Shown piece by piece: positions 51,771-60,099 of a stretch of 64,000 nt of DNA; position 1 is the stretch's first letter, and each line of letters starts with the position of its first letter. Location of the stretch: positions 144,271-208,270 of the forward strand of contig CANGYQ010000006.1 in assembly GCA_947458745.1 (NCBI GenBank). The letters are read 5' to 3'. The stretch is from Bryobacteraceae bacterium (lineage in GTDB: Bacteria > Acidobacteriota > Terriglobia > Bryobacterales > Bryobacteraceae). The notes below the pieces were generated by a model, which did no database searches, had not been told where the DNA came from, and worked only from the letters and a program-made list of their open reading frames with translations. Made by a program: the position numbers and the translations under genes.

Positions 51771-53516
51771 CTACGCCCGGGCCAGTTCGTCTTCCAAGAG
51801 CTGCTTCTGGTGCAGGTCAGCGTAGTAGCCACCTTGGGCGATCAGCGCAGCGTGCGTGCCTTGCTCCGCTACCCGGCCGTCCTCAATGACATAGATCAGA
51901 TGCGCGTCGCGTACGGTGGAGACGCGATGGGAGATCAGCAGCGTTGTCCGTCCACGCCGGGCCTCGGTGAGCGCCGTGAGAATCCGTTCTTCGGTGAGCG
52001 TATCGACGCTGGACAAAGCGTCGTCGAGAATCAGAATATCCGGCCGCAGGATGAGGGCGCGCGCGATGGCCGTGCGCTGCTTCTGTCCGCCAGACAAGGT
52101 GATGCCGCGCTCCCCAATCATTGTCTTTAGCCCGTCCGGGAAGGCGGAAATGTCGGTTTCCAGGCCCGCTAGCCGGGCCGCTTCGGCAATCTCTTCCGGC
52201 GACGCATCGGGCCGGCCAAAAGCGATGTTTTCGGCGAGCGTGGCCGAGAACAGAAACGTCTCCTGCGGCACCAGGCCAATGACGCCGCGCAGTTCGCGCG
52301 GGTCCAGTTCCCGCACATCAGTGCCATCCAGCAACACCGCGCCGCTGGTGGGGTCCCACAGCCGCGGGATCAGTGAGACCAGTGAACTCTTGCCACTGCC
52401 CGTATGGCCCACAATCGCCACCGTTTCACCCGCCGGAAGCCGTAGCGAGATGTTGTGCAGTACCTCGCGGTCGCCATGCTTCAGCGTGACGCCCTGGAAC
52501 TCGATTTCGCCGCGCACGGGGGAGGGAAGCGGCTGCGGGTTGGCCGGGGCGGCAATGGACGGCTGCTCTTCCAGCACGCTCTGAATGCGTTCGAGCGACG
52601 CCGTGCCGCGTTGCGTCAGGTTGATCACCCAACCAAAAGCGATCATCGGCCAGATCAGCATGTTCAAGTACGTCTGGAACATCACAAAGCTGCCGAGTGA
52701 CAGCGTTCCTTCCAGCAACCGCAACCCGCCCGCCCACAGCACGATCAGAAACGTCATGCCGATCAGCGCCGACATCAGCGGCATGAAGAGACCGGTCTTC
52801 CAGGCTAGGTCGAGATTCGCCGCAATATAGGCCTTGTTCAGGGTTTCAAATTTGGTGATCTCGGCCTGCTCCTGTCGGAACGCCCGCAGGATGCGGATGG
52901 CGGAGAGATTTTCCTGCACGCGGCTGGAGATGTCGCCGAACATCTCCTGGATCTTTTCAAAGCGGGCGTGGATCAGGCGGCCAAAGTAGATCACCACAAA
53001 GCTCACCAGCGGTGCCGGTGCCAGCGAAACCAGGGTCAGCTTCCAATCCACTGACGCCATCACCACCACGGCGCACAGGAACAGGAACATCGTCTCAAAC
53101 CAGTACATCGCCCCCGGACCCAGCATCATGCGCACCTGGTTCAGGTCGTTGGTGGCCCGCGCCATGATGTCGCCCGTCCGCATGCGGCCGTAGAAGGTCT
53201 GCGACAAGGTGGTCAGTTTGCAGAACAGGTCGTTACGCAGGTCATATTCCACGTCGCGGGAGATGCCCACCAGGATGATGCGCATCCAATACTGGAAGAA
53301 GCCCTTGGTGGCCGACAGCAAGATCATGGAGCCCGCGATCAGGAAAACTTTGCTCAACGGAGCCCGCTGCTGCAACGCGTTGACGCCTTCCCGGATCAGT
53401 AGAGGCATGGCAGCTGCCGCAATGTCCTTCAGGATCAATGCGCCAAAGCCTAACGCCAGCCCGCGCCGGTAGCGGCGCAGGTAGGGCCAGGCACTGGTCC
53501 AGGTTCGTTTTAGCAC
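51771..53516 (-). CDS. ABC exporter, permease and ATPase fused (MsbA/LmrA type)
   Basis: This 581-residue half-transporter has residues 15-305 carrying six transmembrane helices (VFLIAGSMILLSATKGFFQY, TMFLFLCAVVVMASVDWKL, LIGMTFLIVLWAGGLRLLEG). Residues 335-575 are the ATPase: Walker A IVGHTGSGKSSLVSLIPRLW, signature ITLSGGQKQRTAIARALIL, Walker B DILILDDALSSVDTLTEERI and H-loop LLISHRVSTV. As a homodimer it would export lipid, peptide or drug-like cargo across the inner membrane. Start GTG 53516 lies at the edge of a 17-bp tandem duplication that covers the upstream region. The cargo cannot be predicted. Confidence 0.9.
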   Translation of the reverse strand: MLKRTWTSAWPYLRRYRRGLALGFGALILKDIAAAAMPLLIREGVNALQQRAPLSKVFLIAGSMILLSATKGFFQYWMRIILVGISRDVEYDLRNDLFCKLTTLSQTFYGRMRTGDIMARATNDLNQVRMMLGPGAMYWFETMFLFLCAVVVMASVDWKLTLVSLAPAPLVSFVVIYFGRLIHARFEKIQEMFGDISSRVQENLSAIRILRAFRQEQAEITKFETLNKAYIAANLDLAWKTGLFMPLMSALIGMTFLIVLWAGGLRLLEGTLSLGSFVMFQTYLNMLIWPMIAFGWVINLTQRGTASLERIQSVLEEQPSIAAPANPQPLPSPVRGEIEFQGVTLKHGDREVLHNISLRLPAGETVAIVGHTGSGKSSLVSLIPRLWDPTSGAVLLDGTDVRELDPRELRGVIGLVPQETFLFSATLAENIAFGRPDASPEEIAEAARLAGLETDISAFPDGLKTMIGERGITLSGGQKQRTAIARALILRPDILILDDALSSVDTLTEERILTALTEARRGRTTLLISHRVSTVRDAHLIYVIEDGRVAEQGTHAALIAQGGYYADLHQKQLLEDELARA

Positions 53517-53549
53517 TGTGCTCGTTTCAATGCTGTGCTCGTTTCAATG
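53516..53549. repeat. 17-bp perfect tandem duplication at a gene start
   Basis: The unit CTGTGCTCGTTTCAATG occurs twice back to back (53516-53532 and 53533-53549). It begins at the first base of the ABC exporter's GTG and covers the space where its promoter or ribosome site would lie. A third, degenerate copy may be inside the first codons (GTGCTAAAACGAACC on the minus strand). Confidence 0.9.
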
Positions 53550-53659
53550 CTGCGGGCGTAAGGTCACGGGAAAGTCGACGGCTGTTTCTAGTATGGCAAG
53601 CGCCGGACCGAAACAGACAGGCGTATTTCCCGCCGCGCCGCTACAATGGAGCTATCCCC

Positions 53660-54976
53660 ATGAAGACGTTCTACATTGAGACGTTCGGCTGCCAGATGAA
53701 TGCCCACGATTCCGAGAAAGTAGTGGGCACGCTGCTGTCACGGGGCTATCAGCAGGTGGAAGAGCCGGATGACGCGGAGCTGGTGCTCTACAACACCTGC
53801 TCCATCCGCGACAAGGCCGAACAGAAAGTGTTCGCCCGGTTGCAGGAGTTCAAGAAGCACTCCAAGACCAAGACCTTTGGCGTTCTGGGCTGCGTGGCGC
53901 AGCAGGAAGGCGAAAAGATCTTTGACCGCGCGCCGCACGTGTCGCTGGTGGCCGGGTCGGCGAGCTATTCCAAGTTGCCCGAGATGCTGGTGCAACTGGA
54001 GACCGGCGACAAGCGCGTGACGGGGTTGAGCCTCGATACCGAGGACACGTTCGAAACGCCGATGACCCGTCGTGACAATCCCTACAAGGCCTACATCACC
54101 ATCATCGAAGGCTGCGACAAGAACTGCTCCTACTGCGTCGTCCCCTACACCCGCGGCCCGGAGCGGAGCCGCACGTTTGCCAGTGTTCTTGAAGAAGCCG
54201 CCAAGCTGTCTGCCGCAGGCTACACCGAGATCCAGCTGCTGGGCCAGAACGTGAACAGCTTCCGGGCACCGGATTCTGACCCGTCGCGGCCGCTAGGTTC
54301 TGATTTCGCCGAACTGCTCCGCCGCGTCGGCCAGGTCCCCGGCATCCGCCGTGTGCGCTTCATGACGTCCCATCCACGGGACTTTGTGCGCGATATTGTC
54401 GATGCCATCGACGAGAACCCCGTGCTCTGCAATCACGTCCATCTGCCCGTGCAGTCCGGCTCCACCGCGGTGCTGAAGGCGATGCAACGGCAGTACACGC
54501 GAGATGAGTATCTGCGCCGCATTGATTGGATGAAGTCGACCCGCCGCGAACTCACGCTCACCTCCGACATCATCGTCGGCTTCCCGGGCGAAACTGAGCA
54601 GGACCTGCAGGATACGCTCAGCCTGCTGTCGGAAGTCGAGTACGACGCCATTTTCGCGTTCAAGTACTCCAAGCGCCCCAACACTCCGGCGCTGGCGCTG
54701 GAAGACCATATCACCGAGGAAGAAAAGTCCCGCCGCCTGCTGATGGTGCAGGAGCACCAGCGGGCCATCCAGATCCGCCGCAACGCCCGTCACGTGGGCC
54801 GCACCGAAGAGGTGATGGTGGAAGGCTTCAACAAGGCCACCAACCATTGGCTGGGCAAGACCACGCAACTGAAGACGATCACCTTCGCCGCGCCCGGCGA
54901 ACTGGCCGGTGAGTATCGCCGTGTGATGGTCACCCGTGCGGGCCCGGCTGCGCTGGCCGGCGAACTGGTCCAATAA
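53660..54976 (+). CDS. miaB: tRNA-2-methylthio-N6-dimethylallyladenosine synthase
   Basis: This 438-residue radical-SAM methylthiotransferase modifies A37 of tRNAs reading UNN codons. The N-terminal UPF0004 domain supplies the auxiliary cluster by Cys11, 47 and 78 (TFGCQMNAHDSEK, NTCSIRDKAEQK, LGCVAQQEG). The radical-SAM motif is CDKNCSYC (Cys152, 156, 159), followed by VVPYTRGPERSR. A C-terminal TRAM-like region closes the protein (VMVEGFNKATNHWLGKT). The start at ATG 53660 (MKTFYIETFGCQMN) matches the family; the open frame upstream to 53438 is not coding. TACAAT and GGAG precede it. Confidence 0.95.
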   Translation: MKTFYIETFGCQMNAHDSEKVVGTLLSRGYQQVEEPDDAELVLYNTCSIRDKAEQKVFARLQEFKKHSKTKTFGVLGCVAQQEGEKIFDRAPHVSLVAGSASYSKLPEMLVQLETGDKRVTGLSLDTEDTFETPMTRRDNPYKAYITIIEGCDKNCSYCVVPYTRGPERSRTFASVLEEAAKLSAAGYTEIQLLGQNVNSFRAPDSDPSRPLGSDFAELLRRVGQVPGIRRVRFMTSHPRDFVRDIVDAIDENPVLCNHVHLPVQSGSTAVLKAMQRQYTRDEYLRRIDWMKSTRRELTLTSDIIVGFPGETEQDLQDTLSLLSEVEYDAIFAFKYSKRPNTPALALEDHITEEEKSRRLLMVQEHQRAIQIRRNARHVGRTEEVMVEGFNKATNHWLGKTTQLKTITFAAPGELAGEYRRVMVTRAGPAALAGELVQ

Positions 54977-55036
54977 CCGTTGGTAGTGGGGCTGTACAAT
55001 CGGCGCATTCACCCACCAGCGACAAGGAGACGATTC

Positions 55037-56512
55037 ATGACAGAAGCCCCGCCCACCACCATCTCAAGCAGCGCGGAGTACATTGCCAGCCTGCGCGGAC
55101 GCAACCTGGAGGTCTACTTCATGGGGGAGCGGATCGCGGAGCCAGTGGACCATCCCGTCATTCGCCCTTCGATCAACGCGGTGGCCCGCACATTTGACCT
55201 GGCCCAGGAGAACCCGGACCTGGCCAGCGCCTGGTCCAGCCTCTCCGGGCGGCGGGTCAATCGCTTCCTGCATGTCACCGAAAGTGTCGCCGATGTGGTC
55301 GATCAGAACCGAATGCAGCGCCGCCTGGGGCAACTCACCGGCACCTGTTTCCAGCGCTGCGTCGGTATGGACGCGATCAATTCGCTCTTTTCGGTGACGC
55401 ACGAAATGGACCTGGTCCATGGGACCGGGTACCACACCCGTTTCCGCAACTTCGTCATCCGCATGCAGGAAGCCAACTACGTCATCGGCGGCGCCATGAC
55501 CGACCCTAAAGGCGACCGCAGCAAAGGCCCGGCGGATCAGTCCGAGCCCGACATGTTTACCCGCATCGTCGAACGCCGCCCGGATGGTGTCGTCATCCGT
55601 GGGGCGAAGATGCACCAGACCGGCTGCTTGAATTCGCACTGGCTCATTGTGATGCCCACCATGCGGCTCCGCCCGGTGGACCGTGACTATGCCGTGGTGG
55701 CCGCGATTCCGGTGGACCACCCGGGGCTCACCTATATCTATGGCCGCCAATCCTGCGACACGCGAGCGCTGGAAGGTAGCGAAATCGACCAGGGCAACGC
55801 GCAGTATTCCGGCCAGGAAGCGATGATCTTGATCGACGACGTGTTTGTGCCCAACGAACTGATCTTCATGGATGGCGAAACTCAGTTCGCCGCTATGCTG
55901 GTGGAGCGGTTCACGTCCTATCACCGCCGTTCCTATGTCTGCAAGACCGGCGTGGGCGATGTGCTGATTGGCGCGGCGGCGTTGGCGGCGGATTTCAATG
56001 GCGTAGGTGCGGTTAGCCATGTGCGCGACAAGCTGGTGGAGATGACTCACCTCAACGAGACCATCTACGGCACCGGCATGGCCGCTTCACACGAATCAGA
56101 GCGCACGGTGGCGGGCAATTATCAGCCCAACGACCTGCTGGCCAACGTCTGCAAACAGAACGTCACACGTTTTCCGTATGAGCTGGGTCGGCTGGCGCAG
56201 GATCTTGCGGGCGGCCTGGTGGCGACCCTGCCCTCGGAGAAGGACTTTGCCAACCCCGTCACTGGCGACCGGTTGCGTAAGTTCCTTCAGGGCCGCGATG
56301 GGGCTTCCGCCGAGAATCGTGCGCGCGTGTTCCGGTTGATCGAGAACATGACGCTGGGCCGCAATGCGGTGGGGTATCTCACCGAATCGATGCACGGCGC
56401 GGGCAGCCCACAAGCGCAACGCATCCAGATCGCGCGACAGTCCAACCTAGACGGCAAGAAGGAGTTGGCCCGGCATCTGGCTGGCCTGCCTCCGGGGCCA
56501 GCCACTCTGTAG
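55037..56512 (+). CDS. 4-hydroxybutyryl-CoA dehydratase-like flavoprotein (AbfD/HpaB superfamily)
   Basis: This is a 491-residue FAD-dependent protein of the 4-hydroxyphenylacetate 3-hydroxylase fold. It has the 4Fe-4S ligand set characteristic of 4-hydroxybutyryl-CoA dehydratase/vinylacetyl-CoA isomerase: CFQRC (Cys104, Cys108), and His296 and Cys302 in SYHRRSYVCKTG. GGAMTDPKGDRSKGPADQ and the C-terminal NMTLGRNAVGYLTESMHGAG are subfamily signatures. The monooxygenase relatives lack these Cys. A strong AAGGAGA ribosome site precedes ATG 55037. H-to-C spacing is one residue shorter than I recall for the clostridial enzyme. No thioesterase, crotonase or CoA-transferase genes are next to it, so the pathway is unknown. 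Confidence 0.85.
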   Translation: MTEAPPTTISSSAEYIASLRGRNLEVYFMGERIAEPVDHPVIRPSINAVARTFDLAQENPDLASAWSSLSGRRVNRFLHVTESVADVVDQNRMQRRLGQLTGTCFQRCVGMDAINSLFSVTHEMDLVHGTGYHTRFRNFVIRMQEANYVIGGAMTDPKGDRSKGPADQSEPDMFTRIVERRPDGVVIRGAKMHQTGCLNSHWLIVMPTMRLRPVDRDYAVVAAIPVDHPGLTYIYGRQSCDTRALEGSEIDQGNAQYSGQEAMILIDDVFVPNELIFMDGETQFAAMLVERFTSYHRRSYVCKTGVGDVLIGAAALAADFNGVGAVSHVRDKLVEMTHLNETIYGTGMAASHESERTVAGNYQPNDLLANVCKQNVTRFPYELGRLAQDLAGGLVATLPSEKDFANPVTGDRLRKFLQGRDGASAENRARVFRLIENMTLGRNAVGYLTESMHGAGSPQAQRIQIARQSNLDGKKELARHLAGLPPGPATL

Positions 56513-56533
56513 GCCCGCGCGTCAAACAAACTG

Positions 56534-56562
56534 TTGGCAATCGGGGCAATCGGCGATATAGT
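56534..56562 (+). promoter_or_regulatory. Strong -35/-10 promoter placed for a leaderless ATG
   Basis: TTGGCA (56534-56539, five of six matches), a 17-nt spacer and TATAGT (56557-56562), then CCAGAC and ATG 56569. The predicted start site coincides with the ATG. It is the clearest full promoter of this kind in the window. Confidence 0.7.
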
Positions 56563-56568
56563 CCAGAC

Positions 56569-57150
56569 ATGCCGTTGACACCGGAACAAAGAAACGCCAA
56601 TCTGGCCCGTATCGCCGCTGCTGCCGTCGCGACGGAACTCGCCACCGGCGTCCCGGCGGAACTCTGCACCGCCCAATGCATCTTGGAATCAGCTTGGCTC
56701 GAAAAAGCACCAGGCAATAATCCTTTCGGCATCAAGGCTCGGGCGGGCCAACCCTCAACGCCGGTATTGACCACTGAATTTCTCACCCAGCCCCAGCTGG
56801 ACCGGGTCCGTGCCAGCGGCAAAGAGATCCGGAGCGTTGAACCCAGCACCGGAGGCAAGCAGAAGGTGATGATGGTCGATCAGTTCGCGGCGTTTCCTAC
56901 CCTGGCCGACGCCTTCACCGCCTATGCCAACCTGCTGGTGAAAGGTAAGTACTTTGCTCCACGCTTCGCGCGCTACCAGCAACACAAGAACCTACCGCAG
57001 TTGCTGGCCGACATGAAGGGTGCCGACGGTCAGCCGCCGTATGCCACGGCCCCGGATTACGATACCAAGATCATGCAACTGGTGAATCAGAACAATGTAA
57101 AGACCGCCCTCGCAGCCGCGCGCCCCAAGGTGGCCGGAGCCGGAAGTTAG
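56569..57150 (+). CDS. Glucosaminidase (GH73) domain protein without signal peptide
   Basis: This is a 193-residue single-domain protein. ATELATGVPAELCTAQCILE has the catalytic Glu of the GH73/FlgJ-type N-acetylglucosaminidase fold. SAWLEKAPGNNPFGIKARAG follows, as does the YAN-type block LADAFTAYANLLVKGKYFAP, and DYDTKIMQLVNQNNVK closes the domain. Such enzymes cleave the GlcNAc-MurNAc bond of peptidoglycan. No signal peptide is present, so export would need another route, such as a holin- or phage-like release or autolysis. Only the ATG 56569 start is plausible, and its promoter supports it. It converges on the LytTR regulator gene. Confidence 0.85.
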   Translation: MPLTPEQRNANLARIAAAAVATELATGVPAELCTAQCILESAWLEKAPGNNPFGIKARAGQPSTPVLTTEFLTQPQLDRVRASGKEIRSVEPSTGGKQKVMMVDQFAAFPTLADAFTAYANLLVKGKYFAPRFARYQQHKNLPQLLADMKGADGQPPYATAPDYDTKIMQLVNQNNVKTALAAARPKVAGAGS

Positions 57151-57167
57151 AGCGGCACCGCCCTGCA

Positions 57168-57899
57168 CTACGCGCTCATAAACTCCATCAGCCGCTCCCG
57201 GTAGCTGCGTGACAGCGTCAGCTGCGTGCCGTCATTCAGCACGATCAGATACTCCCCGTGGAACCAGGGCTGTAACTCCTTGATCCGTTCCACATTGACG
57301 ATCCGCGAGCGGTGGACGCGGATAAACTTCTGCGGGTTCAGACGCTCCTGGATGGAGTTCATGGTTTCGCGCAGGATGTGGGTCTCGTGTCCTAAGTGGA
57401 GCACCACATAATTATCCGCCGCCTCCACCCAATCGATATCTTCCATTTTGACAAAGAAGACTTTGCCGGACGAACGGACCGCCAGGCGGTTGGGTCGCGC
57501 TTTGCTTGGGCTTGAGCCGTTGGAGGTGCGCTGCAGCTCATGATGGCTGCGCACGCGGTTCAGGCACCGGTCCAGCCGCTCCTGATCAAAAGGCTTCAAC
57601 AGGTAGTCCAGCGCACTTACTTCAAACGCCCGCACCGCGTGGACGTCGTGGGCCGTGACAAACACCACCATCGGCATCTTAGTGGACATCTGCGATTCCA
57701 GAAACGCAAAGCCGTCCATCTCCGGCATCTGAATATCCAGGAACACCAGATCGACCGAGCGCTGTTCGAGAAACGCCGCGGCTTCCGCACCGCTGGCGCA
57801 CTCTCCGGCAATCGCAATATCCGACTGCGTTTCCAGCAGCCGGCGCAGCCGTTGGCGGGCGATCCGCTCATCATCCACAATCAATGTTTCAATCGGCAT
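57168..57899 (-). CDS. LytTR-family response regulator
   Basis: This is a 243-residue regulator. The receiver domain (residues 1-120) has LIVDDERIARQRLRRLLET with the acidic pair, phospho-Asp in LVFLDIQMPEMDGFAFL, and the Lys in SALDYLLKPFDQERL. Residues 140-243 are a LytTR DNA-binding domain (DIDWVEAADNYVVLHLG, FIRVHRSRIVNVERIKELQP, QLTLSRSYRERLMEFM). ATG 57899 is preferred over GTG 57905, because GGGGTG upstream is a ribosome site. Its partner kinase gene is 33 bp upstream, forming a LytS/LytR-type two-component system. Targets cannot be read here, but the divergently placed glucosaminidase gene next door is a candidate. Confidence 0.92.
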   Translation of the reverse strand: MPIETLIVDDERIARQRLRRLLETQSDIAIAGECASGAEAAAFLEQRSVDLVFLDIQMPEMDGFAFLESQMSTKMPMVVFVTAHDVHAVRAFEVSALDYLLKPFDQERLDRCLNRVRSHHELQRTSNGSSPSKARPNRLAVRSSGKVFFVKMEDIDWVEAADNYVVLHLGHETHILRETMNSIQERLNPQKFIRVHRSRIVNVERIKELQPWFHGEYLIVLNDGTQLTLSRSYRERLMEFMSA

Positions 57900-57932
57900 A
57901 GACACCCCAAAAACAGAATCCCCGCCCCCAAG

Positions 57933-59012
57933 CTAGGGGCTTAGACGCAGCGGCAGCTCAATCGTCACTTCGAATCCACCGCTGGCCGCATTCGAGAACG
58001 ACAGAATGTGATCGGCCCCGTAAACCTGGTCCAGCCGCCGCCGCGTGTTGGCCAGACCCACCCCTTCCTTAATCCGGATCGTGCCCTTCTGCGGCACCCC
58101 GGGGCCGTTATCGATCACCTTCAGCAGCAATCTCCCGCCGCCGGATTTGGCCCGGATCAGCAACGTCCCGATCCCGGAGATCTGCGAAAGCCCATGCTTC
58201 AGTGCATTCTCGACGATTGGCTGCAACACGAGGTTGGGCACTCGGCCGTACAGCGCCGCCGCGTCCACTTCCCAGGTCACCTGCAGGCGTTCCTCAAAAC
58301 GGATCTGCTCAATCTCCAGGTACCGCTTCAGAAAGTCGATCTCCACCATCAACGGCACTTCCGGAATCCCCATGTGGTCCAGCGTCAACCGCAGGAACTC
58401 GCTCAACCGGATCACCATCCGCTCCGCGGTGCCCGGGTCGGAATGGACCAGTTCGCTGATCGTGTTCAGAGTGTTGAACAAAAAGTGCGGATGCAACTGC
58501 ATCTTCAGCGCTTGCAGTTGGGCCCGCGCCAGTTCCACTTCCAGTTGCGTCGCCCGCAACCGGTCCCGCTCGGCCCGCTTCAGATAGTCGCGCGCGATTT
58601 GCGAAAGCAAGACAATGCCGTACTGCAAAACGCCATAATCCAGCGATAGCAGCGCCATGCGCAGGACGGCGTCCAGGGTCTCCAGGCGCTTGGCCGGGAA
58701 TAGCAGTGGCAGCATGGTTGCGTCCCAGAGCGCTTTGCTCAAGATTCCTAAAGCGACCGCGGCCGTCAGGTGCAGCGCTACGTTGCGCCACCAGTGCGGC
58801 CGGTTCAATGGAAAGCGGGTGGCCAGCGCGAGGACGATGGGTGTCAGCACCGCCCAAATCCAAGCGAAGCTCACTTCGGCGGTTACCGACTGCCACCACG
58901 TGAACGGATTCTCGCCCATTGAGGCGCGGTAGTGGGTTTGGACGGCGGTAATCAATCCAAACAGAGTCCACAGAAGCCAGATCTTTGCCCAGCGCGGGAG
59001 CCCAGGCGTCAT
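57933..59012 (-). CDS. LytS-type sensor histidine kinase
   Basis: This is a 359-residue membrane kinase. The N-terminal half has about four membrane helices (IWLLWTLFGLITAVQTHYR, ITAEVSFAW-like and LRMALLSLDYGVLQYGIVLL). A coiled segment RDYLKRAERDRLRATQLEVE leads to the His_kinase domain with the phospho-His in QLHPHFLFNTLNTISELVHS. The ATPase follows with N-box LVLQPIVENALKHGLSQI and G-box VIDNGPGVPQKGTIRIKEGV, then GLANTRRRLDQVYG. It has no extracytoplasmic sensing domain, so the membrane part itself or a partner senses the signal. It is co-directional with and upstream of the LytTR regulator. Confidence 0.92.
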   Translation of the reverse strand: MTPGLPRWAKIWLLWTLFGLITAVQTHYRASMGENPFTWWQSVTAEVSFAWIWAVLTPIVLALATRFPLNRPHWWRNVALHLTAAVALGILSKALWDATMLPLLFPAKRLETLDAVLRMALLSLDYGVLQYGIVLLSQIARDYLKRAERDRLRATQLEVELARAQLQALKMQLHPHFLFNTLNTISELVHSDPGTAERMVIRLSEFLRLTLDHMGIPEVPLMVEIDFLKRYLEIEQIRFEERLQVTWEVDAAALYGRVPNLVLQPIVENALKHGLSQISGIGTLLIRAKSGGGRLLLKVIDNGPGVPQKGTIRIKEGVGLANTRRRLDQVYGADHILSFSNAASGGFEVTIELPLRLSP

Positions 59013-59405
59013 GGGCCCGCCTGCGTCACTAATCTAGGTTCCTGAATCCGGCTCACCATTCAATCGACCCTTCGTAACTACAAGTACGACCGGCCTGGCC
59101 CTTCCGGTTCCGCCCATTCTCGGCCCCCAAACGCCGTAAAGGCAAAACAGCCTGCCAATCTGGAACCACTGTGGCCTTTTTTCGCACTGTTCGCCCCGGC
59201 ATTGTGGCCAATGGCGGGAATTCGGTGGTCAGCCACGGTCAGCTGCTTCCAACCCAGCGCAGCACAGGTACCAGTACTGAATGGCCCATCATGACCACCA
59301 TTTCGTCTTGAATTAGCCACTGCCGGATGGTGTCATGGTGCGATTTTTGAGCACCGAAGCAACCGCGCTTCGAAACGACCAGTTAAGACAGCGAAGGACA
59401 AGTAA
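59013..59405. other. Gene-free 393-bp stretch upstream of the PEP-CTERM gene
   Basis: No convincing ORF, tRNA or riboswitch is seen. It contains the divergent control regions of the kinase gene and the PEP-CTERM gene. GAAGGACAAGTAA just before ATG 59406 is a ribosome site. A TGGTGC-N5-TTGAGC sequence near 59336 resembles a sigma-54 site but misses the essential -12 GC, so it is not called. Several short CAGC and GGCC repeats are present without a clear stem-loop. Confidence 0.6.
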
Positions 59406-59990
59406 ATGAAACTCAGCATCCTCTACATCGGAAGTCTTGCACTCGCCCTCTCGTCAACCGTGATGGCCGGCACCATTCCGTATCCCAACAGCGGTACGGA
59501 AGCGCCGGCGAACACCTTCGTTGCCGCCGGCACGGGCCCGGTAACCGCTTACTTTTTTGCCACCAGCGCCAAGTTTACGAGCCAGATCGGATTGCGTGTC
59601 AATGGCGTCTCCACTGGAATCTTTGGCCTCACCAACCAGACCTCTTTCTACGGCCAGAGCCTGGTTCTGGGTAACGTGAACGCCGGGGACCTCCTCGAGT
59701 TCGAGCTTTATGTTCAGAACACCGCCTCCTCGTGGTTCTCGAACCCGAGCCTGAACTCCGACGGCAAAAACCATACGTACGCCACTGCCTTCGCTGGTGC
59801 TTCCGTCATCCCGGCCGGTACCTATATTGGCTTTGAGGATCAGCCCGGCCTGGGTGACGTCGACTACAACGATCACCAGTTTGTCTTCACCAACGTCGCC
59901 AACAGCGCGGTGCCGGAACCGGCCTCCCTCGCCTTGATGGGCGGTGCTTTGGTTGGCCTCGGCTTGCGGCGCCGCCGCGCCGCTCGCTAA
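59406..59990 (+). CDS. PEP-CTERM protein with DUF4114-like domain
   Basis: This is a 194-residue secreted protein: signal peptide SILYIGSLALALSSTVMAG, a beta-rich middle, and the C-terminal sorting signal VPEPASLALMGGALVGLGLR followed by RRRAAR. PEP-CTERM tails are cut and attached by an exosortase; no exosortase gene is in this window. The region GFEDQPGLGDVDYNDHQFVF is the DUF4114 signature. FFATSAKFTSQIGLRVNGV and QSLVLGNVNAGDLLEFELYV are typical beta-sandwich strands. Such proteins are thought to be part of the extracellular matrix in exopolysaccharide-making bacteria. The gene ends before a strong intrinsic terminator. Confidence 0.9.
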   Translation: MKLSILYIGSLALALSSTVMAGTIPYPNSGTEAPANTFVAAGTGPVTAYFFATSAKFTSQIGLRVNGVSTGIFGLTNQTSFYGQSLVLGNVNAGDLLEFELYVQNTASSWFSNPSLNSDGKNHTYATAFAGASVIPAGTYIGFEDQPGLGDVDYNDHQFVFTNVANSAVPEPASLALMGGALVGLGLRRRRAAR

Positions 59991-60042
59991 ATTCACGCAA
60001 GTTGATCGGAGCAGCGAACAAGTCAGACTGCCGATACGAAAG

Positions 60043-60081
60043 CCCGGCCCGGGGAGCCTCCACCCCCGGGCCGGGTTTTTT
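60043..60081 (+). terminator. Intrinsic terminator after the PEP-CTERM gene
   Basis: CCCGGCCCGGGG pairs perfectly with CCCCGGGCCGGG (12 bp) around a 9-nt loop, followed by six T residues. This is a canonical rho-independent terminator. Confidence 0.95.
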
Positions 60082-60099
60082 ACGTCTACCTTGTCCGGG

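Noticed and set aside
53516..53549. Start of a CRISPR array
   Set aside because: The two copies are directly adjacent with no spacer, and only two are present.
59100..59200. Possible cyclic-di-GMP riboswitch upstream of the PEP-CTERM gene
   Set aside because: A GCCGTAAAGGCAAAACAGCCTGC stretch recalled the family, but the conserved core and tetraloop-receptor parts are not present.
59330..59355. Possible sigma-54 promoter before the PEP-CTERM gene
   Set aside because: TGGTGC-N5-TTGAGC has the -24 GG but not the -12 GC at the right place.
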